From the NCBI RefSeq assembly GCF_000340215.1, contig NW_006921534.1:2623057-2687056 (forward strand): DNA of 64,000 bases, written 5' to 3'. Shown piece by piece: positions 43,213-52,254 of this stretch (the first letter of the stretch is position 1; each line of letters begins with the position of its first letter). The translations under genes and the position numbers were made by a program. Below the pieces are notes generated by a model. It did no database searches. It worked only from the letters and a program-made list of their open reading frames with translations, and was not told the DNA's origin. This DNA is from Pseudocercospora fijiensis CIRAD86 (taxonomy: Eukaryota; Ascomycota; Dothideomycetes; Mycosphaerellales; Mycosphaerellaceae).

Positions 43213-44796
43213 ATGCACAGCAAGCGACAGACTGTAGCAGATCTCAAAACTTCTTTCGAGAGTCGCGGAAAGCCAGCAGCAACAGCAGCATCTTCCTCAA
43301 GGGCCGGCGACCTAGCTAACATGCCATCCGCGAAGAAGCGAATCGCCTCGCAGTTCGAGAAAGCTGCTGCTCCTTCAATCGATACCGTACTTGACACCGC
43401 TCCACCTGAAGTGACTGAGCAACTAGAAGCACTTTCTTCAGCGCGCCCTAGCACTATTCCCAAGAAACCCTCCTGGATTGGACCCAGACCTCCAGATCCG
43501 CCTGCCACACCAAGCGCTTCACGAGCAATGAAGATTCCAGTCACCATCACATATGGCTCGCCTGGTTTGCAGCCGCCAGTCTACATTTGCACGAGCCTCA
43601 GCGATCCGCAATGGGAACCAATAGAGATGGAGGTCTCACAGGATGAACGAGGAGGATACAAGTTCACAAAGACCTTTACTGTGTCCGAGGGCGAATATCA
43701 GTACAAGCTTCGACTCGGTCCTGGTGACTGGTGGGTGTGCGATGATACCAAACCGCAGGTGGACGACGGACTCGGCAACAAGAACAACTCAATAGTAGTC
43801 AAGTCCGAGCCCAAGCCCCCTGTGCGCCTTATTGAACCCCCAGCGAAAGACATGACACAGGATATGATCGACTCAGTCCACAATGCTCCGCTCATGCCGC
43901 ACGAGAACCATGGCCATGTGGAGAAGCCAGAGGTTCTGAAGGCTAATGACCATCACCTCTCGCTTCCCGCAGACCAACATCATGCGGCACCAGTCATGGG
44001 CCACGAGCAACTAGCACCACCTGTCGATGACTCCGAAGATGAGCACGACAAGCCTGAAGGTCCTCCTCTCCTGCGGCACGAGTCTATTGCACCTTCGTCG
44101 CACGAGCAGTCTCATTCGCCGCTATTTCGACATGAAAGCATAGCAATCGACGACAAGCAAGACGATCATATCCTCGATAACGTTTCGCCACTTCTCGGAG
44201 GTCGAAAAGGCAGTAATGATTCTGTGCCGAAGGAAGCCGACCCAACCGACTTGTCTCTGGAGCAGTTTCCCACGGATCATAGAGCGATCCTTGATCACAT
44301 CGAAAGGGCAAAGCAAGCTCTGCCCGAGGACGAAGTGTCAGACCATCCCCGCAGCCCATCAACATCCCCACGTGAAGCTGTCCCTGCCAAACCATCACCA
44401 TCGCTACCCAGTGTGCAAGAAGATGAGGCGGAGAAGGAAGACGAGGAGGCATCTGCGAACGTTCCTCGCGTCCAGATATCCGAGCCCAAAGATCGACCAG
44501 CCGCTCCGATCACGCCTCCCATGACGCCCACAAAGGAAAAGCAGCCGAGAGACGACAAGGTACAGAACGTGGTCGGAGACGTGATTGACAAAGCGAAGAG
44601 CGTTTCTGGCACTTTTGGGAAGCAAGCTCGCGAAACAAATTTCAGCACTATGTAAGAATAGCATGTCAGCGCAACTGTCGCAGCGAATGCTAACTGGTCT
44701 AGTTTCGTCGGCATTGGGTTTGCAATCGCAGTTGCCATCACTGCTGTAGGCATTTGGTACTTTAAGAGAAGCAATGTGGAGGTCATTGAGGCTTGA
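43213..44796 (+). CDS. Tail-anchored glycogen-binding (CBM48/AMPK-GBD) protein
   Basis: Two exons, 43213-44651 and 44703-44796 (51-nt intron, GTAAGA...GCTAACTGGTCTAG), 510 aa. A carbohydrate-binding CBM48 (AMPK beta type) lies at about residues 107-197: KIPVTITYGSPGLQPPVYIC, DPQWEPIEME, GGYKFTKTFTVSEGEYQYKL and GDWWVCDDTKPQ. Then comes a ~270-residue disordered stretch with three LLRHESIA-like repeats (HENHGH/ GHEQLAPP / LLRHESIAPS / LFRHESIAID). Exon 2 encodes one hydrophobic segment, FVGIGFAIAVAITAVGIWYF (481-500), and ten residues, so the protein is probably tail-anchored with the CBM in the cytosol. Yeast Mdg1/Crp1 carry a related CBM. A link between glycogen and an organelle membrane is inferred. 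Confidence 0.8.
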
Positions 44797-45761
44797 GCTG
44801 GGGTTCAAAACTGAGAAAAGGATAATGTCCGCCCATTTGGCTCCCGTGGACTCGCATCGGGTGCGACTGAGCATGAGTTGAATGTGGAGTGACGAAGCAT
44901 GGGCAACGATATCAGAGGCCGGACCTAGGATGGCGCATAGCATATAGCATAATTTGGAAGGGCTGTTTTCCTGTGTGCCCTGAAGTCTCGTCCGCTGCTC
45001 CCATCTAGAATAGACCTCAGGCACCAAATATGATGCCCACCACGTGCACGTGCGCCACACCTCACTGATCGCTAGCGCGAGCGCTAACGCCTCCCCGCCT
45101 GCACGCACTACCTAGTTTGACGCTGCAGCGCCTCGAGTCTCGAAATCAACTGCCCACTGCACTACCTGCTCATCACTGCAAATAATCGATGCCATATCAG
45201 CACCAAGACCGGAGATCGTGACAATCATCCTTGATCCTAGTCGGCGCTGCTCATCGAGTTTCACAGCCAAACTCTCACGCCGCCGCGGCGCCGATATTTC
45301 GACGACTTTGACCGCCGCTGTTCCAGACTTCCACACGACTGTACCATCGCAACCACATACGCTGCTGTTGGACACGCCTGTACCGTAGTGCACTGCACCT
45401 CCGCATCTGTCAGAAGCTGTCGCCCCGCGAGAGATTGCCAACAGCGATCGATCTGCCGCCTCCGAGAACTGCCGAGCGGGACCATACACTGCATTCGAAA
45501 TCACAGAAGCGCCTGTATTGAGCGAACCAACATAGAAAAAAACAGCAAATCCCTTATAGCGGCGGAGATACAGCAGCGGTGGCGGAGCACGACCCTGCGC
45601 ATACACGGCGCTCGCCGTAGGGCATCGGAGGAGAAGGAGAGGAGGAACCGCGGACGAGAGGTACAATCTCGAGCAGCGTGTGCGCATACGCGTAGTAAGC
45701 GCATCGGTACACATTTCGAGGCCGTCGCGCTACCGACGGCCTGCTCGAATGCAGCAGTCGC
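44797..45761. other. Intergenic region with one doubtful minus-strand ORF
   Basis: 965 bp between two plus-strand genes. It contains CACGTG-like ACCACGTGCACGTG at about 45039-45052 and the doubtful ORF listed next. Confidence 0.35.
45112..45714 (-). CDS. Doubtful hypothetical ORF
   Basis: 200 codons from an ATG at 45714, ending 45112. The N-terminal half is Arg/Leu/Ser-rich and overlaps the promoter of the next gene. The C-terminal half (VVWKSGTAAVKVVEISAPRR ... DEQVVQWAVDFETRG) looks more protein-like. No family recognised, no signal peptide. Opposite-strand frames are also open over part of it, as is common in GC-rich DNA. It may be chance. Confidence 0.2.
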   Translation of the reverse strand: MCTDALTTRMRTRCSRLYLSSAVPPLLLLRCPTASAVYAQGRAPPPLLYLRRYKGFAVFFYVGSLNTGASVISNAVYGPARQFSEAADRSLLAISRGATASDRCGGAVHYGTGVSNSSVCGCDGTVVWKSGTAAVKVVEISAPRRRESLAVKLDEQRRLGSRMIVTISGLGADMASIICSDEQVVQWAVDFETRGAAASN

Positions 45762-47669
45762 ATGATGGATCCGCAGAGCCAGTCTTTTACCCCATCCTAC
45801 AACAGCAGTAACGAGAATTGGCGATTACAAGGCGATATCACCAGAGTCCAACAGATTCAGGCGGAGCACGCCGAGCGGATAGCGAGACTAGAGAGAAGGC
45901 AGGAGGATGATGCGCGTATGAAGAGTGTATGGGGAAACCAGTCACCTTTTCCTAGTGTATTGAGTGGAACGCCGCAGCACGGTACGTATCTGAAAATGTG
46001 CTCTCAAGGAATTCGAGTTGATTCGAATGGCGCAGGACCTCTGCAACAACCACATTCGGACCGATTTGCTGATTTCGACGACGAGGCCAATAACCTGATG
46101 AGTAGCCTGCACCTGGACGCAGAAAGCGAGCCTCGGAGAGGGATGGGATCTGCGTCGAGGGCGAACAGCGTTCGCTTCGACGAGTCTGCCAATCAAAATT
46201 ACGTCTCGCACTCCTCGCGACCCTCGGTGGATTTCCTGTCTCGCACCAGCAGTGGCCTTGGTGGTCTTCGACTAGATGAGAGGACTTCCTCCCATAAGTC
46301 TGAGGGGCGTGCCAGCTCTGCGCATTCAATGCGCTCTGCTGCATCAGGACGAGCCAACAGCCTCAATCTGGATACTGCGGCTTTCGGACTGGGCGCGCTT
46401 TCAAGATTGCCCTCGGAGGTACCACCTGCAGGCTTAGCTCCCGGACTCATGCTTCTTGGTGCAGTCCCTGCAATAATACGATGCTGGATGAACACCAATT
46501 TCAAGCACGACGCTTTGCTCTATGCGGCGGTTTGCACTGGCTCATATAGATCATTTCTGGATCTGCGCCTCATTGAGAAACTTGGCTTCGAGACTTCAAT
46601 TACTGTCGAAGACGATGGTACCCGTGTAGTGGAGCTGCCAGTGTTCTTCCCGGAAGCTGTTCCCCATCCTGCATCTTCGCGTTCCAGTAGCCCGGCACCG
46701 CAGCTGCCGTCACTTACGGTAGAGTTTCGTGTCATCGAACAGGGCGACTTCGACAACGAAAGGGCACTGCAAATCTTCCTGGGCAGCGACGTCCTCCGTG
46801 CTCATAACGCAGACATCCTTTTCTCTTCTAACAGCATGACCATCTACGACAATGAGCGCAATAAGCTGAGCATTCCTCTATCTCGGCCCGAGAACGAGTC
46901 GGCTTTCAACACGTTATTCGTTGCTAGCGGCAAGGCGCAGTCGGCACCTCGCATAGGCAAGTCAGAGCGGTCTCCGAGGGAACAGCCATATTTGAATGGA
47001 TTAGGTCAAGCTAGCTCGACAGCTTCGGTCTCATCCGCTGCAGCAAGCCCTCCCCCGGGCAAATACAGACCACCGGGTGCAATTGCGGCGGAAAGCGGTA
47101 ATGCCGATTCTGCAAGGCCTGGTGCTATTAACTCGGACAGCGAAATACCAACAAGCCCATCAGCGAGCACTGCACGACCATCTCTTACGATGCTGAATAC
47201 GAAGTCAGATAGATCGGAGCGTGAAGAGGCGCCCGCAGATGCAGGATCTCAGACGACACCTTTACGTTCTGGAAGCAGTCCTGCAATCTGGAGCAACTGG
47301 CGACGAGATGGCGCTGGTTCCTCGACCATTTCATCGAGCGGCTTGGATTGGGTAGGCGCCAGCAAGAGTCGAGAACAGTCTTACCAGCGGAAGGATACTG
47401 GGATTAAAGTGCTCAAGCCTAAGACTGCCAGCCGAACGTTCTCAACAAGTGCGACTCCAACTTCAGGTGTTGCCAGCCCAGGTGATGGAAAGAGCCGGTT
47501 CTTCGACGAAGGTCGGCGCAGAAGCGAGCTCGATCCAAAGCCTGCTAGTATCACGTCGAAGGAGAATTCAGTGTCTGCTGGCTCTACAACCGCACAGCCC
47601 AAGACGAAGTCGAATCCTATAGGTGGGGCGTCTGCGTTCTCTTGGCTCAACTCTGGAGGCTCGAAGTGA
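45762..47669 (+). CDS. Protein with a retropepsin-like domain lacking the catalytic Asp
   Basis: 635 aa from ATG 45762 (a second ATG follows at once). Parts: a short coiled coil (TRVQQIQAEHAERIARLERR, about 28-47); a Ser-rich disordered stretch; a folded domain at about 225-375; and a long Ser/Thr/Pro-rich tail. The folded domain follows the layout of LTR-retrotransposon proteases: HDALLYAAVCTGSYRSFLDL (249-268) then LIEKLGF at the D-T/S-G active-site position, and LQIFLGSDVLRAHNADILFS (336-355) at the usual ILG.dwL..hn..idf block. The catalytic DTG/DSG is CTG, so proteolysis is unlikely. A possible 54-nt in-frame intron (45982-46035, GTACGT...GCGCAG) would remove 18 residues that look out of place. 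Function unknown; the domain call is my reading, not a search result. Confidence 0.7.
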   Translation: MMDPQSQSFTPSYNSSNENWRLQGDITRVQQIQAEHAERIARLERRQEDDARMKSVWGNQSPFPSVLSGTPQHGTYLKMCSQGIRVDSNGAGPLQQPHSDRFADFDDEANNLMSSLHLDAESEPRRGMGSASRANSVRFDESANQNYVSHSSRPSVDFLSRTSSGLGGLRLDERTSSHKSEGRASSAHSMRSAASGRANSLNLDTAAFGLGALSRLPSEVPPAGLAPGLMLLGAVPAIIRCWMNTNFKHDALLYAAVCTGSYRSFLDLRLIEKLGFETSITVEDDGTRVVELPVFFPEAVPHPASSRSSSPAPQLPSLTVEFRVIEQGDFDNERALQIFLGSDVLRAHNADILFSSNSMTIYDNERNKLSIPLSRPENESAFNTLFVASGKAQSAPRIGKSERSPREQPYLNGLGQASSTASVSSAAASPPPGKYRPPGAIAAESGNADSARPGAINSDSEIPTSPSASTARPSLTMLNTKSDRSEREEAPADAGSQTTPLRSGSSPAIWSNWRRDGAGSSTISSSGLDWVGASKSREQSYQRKDTGIKVLKPKTASRTFSTSATPTSGVASPGDGKSRFFDEGRRRSELDPKPASITSKENSVSAGSTTAQPKTKSNPIGGASAFSWLNSGGSK

Positions 47670-48782
47670 AGTCAGAAACGGAGATTTGGCACGGCAAGAA
47701 TTGAAACTGGGGGCATCTGTTTGATGAGCAGATTGTCCGACACATGGAAATTTCGGTGTATACACCCCCTGATAGCCACTGAAGTATGTAGGCAGTGATG
47801 GCAAGAAATGAAATGCGACGTTTTGTGTCAAAGGCTCTTCGCCTTTCGAGGAAACGATCGAGCTCTTCGCAATACCTGCAACAGGGCCATGTCAATCAAG
47901 ATTGCAAAACGGTCTCGTTGCTGTCGCCCAAGGCTTGGCTCAGACGACAACGCTCCAGATTTCAACGCCAGCAACGACACGATTTCCGCGATGTCAGTCG
48001 CGTAGGAAGAGAGTTGCCATAGAGCCGTTGCGCATCGATAGCACACCGTCGGTTTCAGATGTCTTTTGTAAAATTTGCCTAGTCTCTAAGAGGGGCATCA
48101 AACATAAGTTACGATCCGCCACTTTACTTTGCAATGAGCCAACAACCCTTTCTTTGTGACTTTGGATGAGAATTGATACAGCACTCCTCCTCCCACCCCC
48201 CCTACTTAGAGCTCTTGGCAACGAACGCGGCGAATGGTGGTCGAGGCGCCAGCTGCAGCGAGATGGATACCTATAGGACATAGGACTATGATATCGCTTT
48301 CTCCTCTGCGCCAACAACGACAACAATGAAGAGAAAAGAAAAATTTCAAAAGTTTGTGCAATCCACCCCCCCCCCCACCCCCCCCTTCTCTTCTCTTCTC
48401 TTCTCCCAGCATATTCGCTTCGACCGCACACCAAATCGACTCAACTCACGCACGAACTTCACCTTTTCAACATCCCCCAATATCATACTCAGTTAAGTGT
48501 GGCGGTTCAGATATCAGCGTCGCCATGCAAGACGGAGGGTGCACTTTCTCGCTCGCCGCGCCATTTGCCAGCGCCGCCACTCCTCCTCGCGAACGAGGCA
48601 TAGAATGTATGGCGGTACCGTTCAGCTTGGTGCCAATGTACGGAACTGCGCAAAGGAAGGAGCAATGGCCATTTTGCGGAACTTGTTTCGATTTGTAGGA
48701 TTTGATGCGCTAGGAATAATGGCTCTCGCTGCTCACGACCAGCTCCAACCTCTCAGCTCAGAATAGCCCTGCCCTGCCCTCC
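47670..48782. other. Convergent intergenic region with C-run and CTTCT repeats
   Basis: 1.1 kb between convergent genes. At about 48365-48406 a long C-run (broken by one A) is followed by repeated TTCTC units, and a smaller C-run lies near 48194-48202. Small ORFs here start at non-ATG codons or read through the repeats; none supported. Confidence 0.45.
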
Positions 48783-50462
48783 TCAGCGGTGTCCAAAAAT
48801 CTCAAACTCGCCTTCATCTGCATCACCGTCGTCCACATCATCAAGCATATCGGCATCAGACATATCCTGTTCTTCATCCCCTTCATCATCACTACTCTCT
48901 TCCTCGCCAGCAGTTTCACCCGTTCCATCTTCATCATCGCTCTGCTCAAAAAGATCAACGTCTATACTCTGGACATCGGCGTCGCTTCTCGTCCTCAATT
49001 TACTTCCGCGCCTTGCTCTGCCTGGCACACTCCTAGCACTTGTTGGACGGTGATGCTCAGATCCAATCTCATCTTCGTCCTGCGTATCCAAGCCACGTAA
49101 GTAATATCTCATAGGTGAGAAGCTGCGGCTAAGCGAGTCAATCATTTCGTATGGCGAGAATCGAGGCATCTCCACGTTCGGCATATTGGGTAAATTCTGT
49201 CGCATGCTTTGTAGATTTGGTAGGTTTGGTAAGTTGGGCATGCGAGTCCGCCGAATCTCAGCCAAGTCAGACAAGGTGGGAAGATTGGGCAGACTGGGAG
49301 CTGTAAAGCGGGCTGTAGCGAAGCTGGGTCGTCTCGTTTCGAGGTCTTCGTCTCGCACAAAGTAGCGCCCAGGTGATTGCGCGCCACTGGCAAGTCTAGG
49401 AGAACTCGGTTGGTTCGAAGGTGATTCGGGTGTCTGGAGCCGCGCAGGATTTGGCACTTCCAAGGCCCCATTGGCAGCAGCGAAGTCGGCATTACCATCT
49501 CCGCCAATACCGGCATTCTGAAGGACTGCATTGCCCGTAAAGTCGTGCTGTCGGTGTCCTTGTTGCTGCTGGCGGAAGAGCCTTTCTGCTTCCGTTTCGT
49601 GATGAGCAGTGGGCGCCATCTGATTTGTGTTGTAGCTGTCACATCGCCCGCATTTCAAGCCCAGCCAGTGGAAGGGTGACCACGTCCTCGCTCCACAGTC
49701 GTTGCAGCCTATCCAGACTTGTCGCGGCCTTCGCTGATGCTGTTGTGGTGCATCTTGGGATTGATTGACACTTTCTGGCTCCGGTGTCCCTTCGATGTGA
49801 GGGAGTAGGCCTTCCAGTTCTTCATCGTCTTCTGGCATTGGTTGCGCAGCAATCTCGTCATCCAGCTTGCGCCACTGCAATTCCATGTTAACAGCGCTTT
49901 TGCTGCACACGGGACACTTGTAGGTAACAGCCATGAGGTCTTGATAGCAGGTACCGTGCATGTAATGACCACATGGCAAGCTGACTACCGATGTTCTCGA
50001 CTCGAACAGCACGTTCAGACATAAGGGACAGTTGCCTTCCGTTGCCTTTTCAATACAGGGATGTGCGGCCGATGTAGAGATGGATATGCACACATTGCAG
50101 CGCTTGCAATGCACAAAGTCCTTTCCTAAACCTTCGCCGACCCGGCATATGCCACAGTCATCGCAGTGATATATGCGTTTATTGGTATCGTTATCCCATA
50201 GCTTGCATTTCGAGCAATAGTACCATGCAGCATACTCGCGACAGTTTATACATGTCTCCCCGGCTGGCTGAGGTGTCTGACATAGCATGCAGAGCATATT
50301 CTGCGTCTTCTTTCGATTCAGACTGTGGGGAAATGGGAGATTGTGGGATTGATCGTGGCAATGCCGGCATGAGAACCAGCACTGGCAGTCGAAACATTGC
50401 ACTTTCACATTGCGCTTGTAATGCATGCATCCGAGATCTGGCAGGTGTTCTTCATCTTGCAT
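48783..50462 (-). CDS. CHY zinc finger / RING E3 ubiquitin ligase (RCHY1/Pirh2-like)
   Basis: 559 aa from the ATG at 50462. Order: CHY zinc finger (about 12-75, LGCMHYKRNVKVQCFDCQCW); CTCHY zinc finger (about 78-140, AWYYCSKCKLWDNDTNKRIY through CNVCISIS); RING-H2 with C145, C148, C164, H166, H169, C172, C183, C186; and a later zinc ribbon (IGCNDCGARTWSPFHWLGLK then CGRCDSYN). The C-terminal half is disordered, with short NLPNLPNLQ/NLPNMPN repeats and a very acidic tail (SSDDEGDEEQDMSDADMLDD). This matches the RCHY1/Pirh2 class of ubiquitin ligases. The 5' part of the gene appears to lie in another frame (50463-50818, next entry), so this start is probably internal to the real protein. Confidence 0.88.
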   Translation of the reverse strand: MQDEEHLPDLGCMHYKRNVKVQCFDCQCWFSCRHCHDQSHNLPFPHSLNRKKTQNMLCMLCQTPQPAGETCINCREYAAWYYCSKCKLWDNDTNKRIYHCDDCGICRVGEGLGKDFVHCKRCNVCISISTSAAHPCIEKATEGNCPLCLNVLFESRTSVVSLPCGHYMHGTCYQDLMAVTYKCPVCSKSAVNMELQWRKLDDEIAAQPMPEDDEELEGLLPHIEGTPEPESVNQSQDAPQQHQRRPRQVWIGCNDCGARTWSPFHWLGLKCGRCDSYNTNQMAPTAHHETEAERLFRQQQQGHRQHDFTGNAVLQNAGIGGDGNADFAAANGALEVPNPARLQTPESPSNQPSSPRLASGAQSPGRYFVRDEDLETRRPSFATARFTAPSLPNLPTLSDLAEIRRTRMPNLPNLPNLQSMRQNLPNMPNVEMPRFSPYEMIDSLSRSFSPMRYYLRGLDTQDEDEIGSEHHRPTSARSVPGRARRGSKLRTRSDADVQSIDVDLFEQSDDEDGTGETAGEEESSDDEGDEEQDMSDADMLDDVDDGDADEGEFEIFGHR

Positions 50463-50818
50463 AGTCTCGTCCAGATGGCCGTCGACATGCTTAGGCGCCT
50501 TGGGGAGTGGACTGAAACTGGATCCAGATCTCCCGGGCGCAGATTGTATGGGTTCTTAGGATCGATGGGCATGGCTGCCGCAGCCAGCAAAGGCGTCGAT
50601 GTGCCTTCTAAATCCACACCACCAGAAGCAGCACTACCCGCAGGAGACTGCGGTGTGGGTATGTGCGCGTGTCTCGCATTGTATTCGTGGGTCATGAGTG
50701 CATGCATTCTCTTGGCCTTCTCTTCCGTCGAAATGGCAAGCAGCTTAATGTCTTGCAGCTTCTGGCGCAGTGAAGCCATGCCGTCATTCTCCGGCAAAGC
50801 ACTCTGCATGTTTGCCAT
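50463..50818 (-). pseudogene. 5' coding part of the CHY/RING gene in a shifted frame
   Basis: From an ATG at 50818 the minus strand reads MANMQSALPENDGMASLRQK, a helical stretch (KLLAISTEEKAKRMHALMTH) and DPKNPYNLRPGDLDP, which looks like the usual N-terminal region of fungal CHY/RING proteins. It then runs out of frame at about 50,525-50,512 relative to the zinc-finger frame, which is itself open there (SPLPKAPKHVDGHLDE). A one-base difference in the GTTTCAG area would join the two. No ordinary GT-AG intron of fungal size after the conserved block has the right phase. It may be a sequencing or assembly error, a true allele defect, or an unusual intron. Confidence 0.5.
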
Positions 50819-52254
50819 GGCACAGTACTCTGTCGGGACGTGTGTTTGTAGTTGTGCGTGCCACTGAGCGGTGTTCGCGGTCAACTGCGCAGCCGGCGCG
50901 GTCGCAGCGCTGTTCGGCGTGGTGGATGTTGGCGGGCGACGGCAAGAGTGCGGCAGTGGGGTCAAAACATCGAATGTATCATGTGTGTCTCCAACATGAT
51001 CCCAGGCGGACAGGGCGGCGTCAGCAGCATGGTCGCTGTCCGGTGGTGGCGTTGTGGTGTGCGGAGTCAAAGAAGCAAGTTTGAGCAAGACTTCGAAGTT
51101 TGCTGGAGCTCATCACGGCTTGCATGTGACAATGACGGTGACGCCGACGGGAGTGGTGGCCTGCGAACTTAGAAGTGACCTGGTGGCAGGTGCTGCTGCT
51201 TCTTGCGCCCCGCCCCGTCCCGCCCCGCCCCGCCCCGCCCGGCTCGGAAAGCGCTGCCCGGAATCATGGTGGCAGGCACTGGCGGCACACGGAGTTCTGC
51301 AACAGAATCAACATAGGACATGCGCTGGCAACGCTGAGAGTAGTGAGAGTGAGTCTGAGTGGCAGCAAAGGAAAGGGCGATTCCCCGGCCGATGCATCCA
51401 TCCCACGACGCCGTCATCGTTGCATAACCTGGAAAACATCGCCAAGACTCGCTATATCGAGATTTCTGCAGCATCTTGCATACATGTAACCACGGCCACG
51501 GCGATCCGCAGCGGAATTGGACGAGAGGAAAACGCCGCTCTCATCTCCACCAAAGCCGCGGATACAACAATCACATTTGACATGGTCATGTTGTTTTGAC
51601 AAGGCTCTCACGTGTCCAGAACGCGACACTTTTGCCTCACGATGGCGTATAAACAAACGTCCAGATCGGGATGGTGCAAAGTGGATGGATTCGTGGGTTC
51701 GCCTTCACAGAATGTTGGGACGACCGTTACGCCAATTTACTCGGACCTCCTATTCCCAACTGCCTAATTCGGCCAGCGTGGCTTGCGAAACTCGCCATAC
51801 ACGGAAAGGAGTGAATAGCGCCAAAGACACTTTCGGCCATGTCGACCACAGTAAATCTGTTACATACTTGTTTCGGTAGCTGGTGTTTACATTGTACATT
51901 AGAAGTCGTGCCTGTGACTTGCTCCTCTCCATTCGTCGACACATCCCAGACACGGCAGCACAGTTCCCCTGTGATCCATGCCGTGTCTCGGCCATGAAAG
52001 GCCCAATCTCGTGAAAGTCCGACGTCCGGCATCGACCATGGTAATCCATCGACGGTATTAGTAGAATCAAATCAGAGCTAAGCGCTCTCAAACGCAATGG
52101 GGTATCTCATAACACATGCCAAACTGTGGTAGGTATACACACACAGAGAAAACAGCTCTGGTCTGTCCAACCACTTTACTCCAGAAATAACTCCTTGTTC
52201 CAAATACCGTAAGCTGTACTGTGTGCTGGTCATCGTTCTAGGCAAACGTGTGCC
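50819..52254. other. Intergenic region with (CCCCG)n tract
   Basis: 1.4 kb between the 5' side of the CHY/RING gene and the 3' end of the RasGEF gene, both minus strand. A GC-box-like run of CGCCC/CCCCG units lies at about 51206-51241. Frames here are short and overlap. Confidence 0.4.

Noticed and set aside
44404..45108. 234-codon minus-strand ORF over the end of the glycogen-binding gene
   Set aside because: It has no family signature and overlaps a well-supported plus-strand gene and its intron.
48354..48698. Pro-rich ORF through the C-run
   Set aside because: It starts at a non-ATG codon, reads a low-complexity tract and has no domain; the region is between convergent genes.
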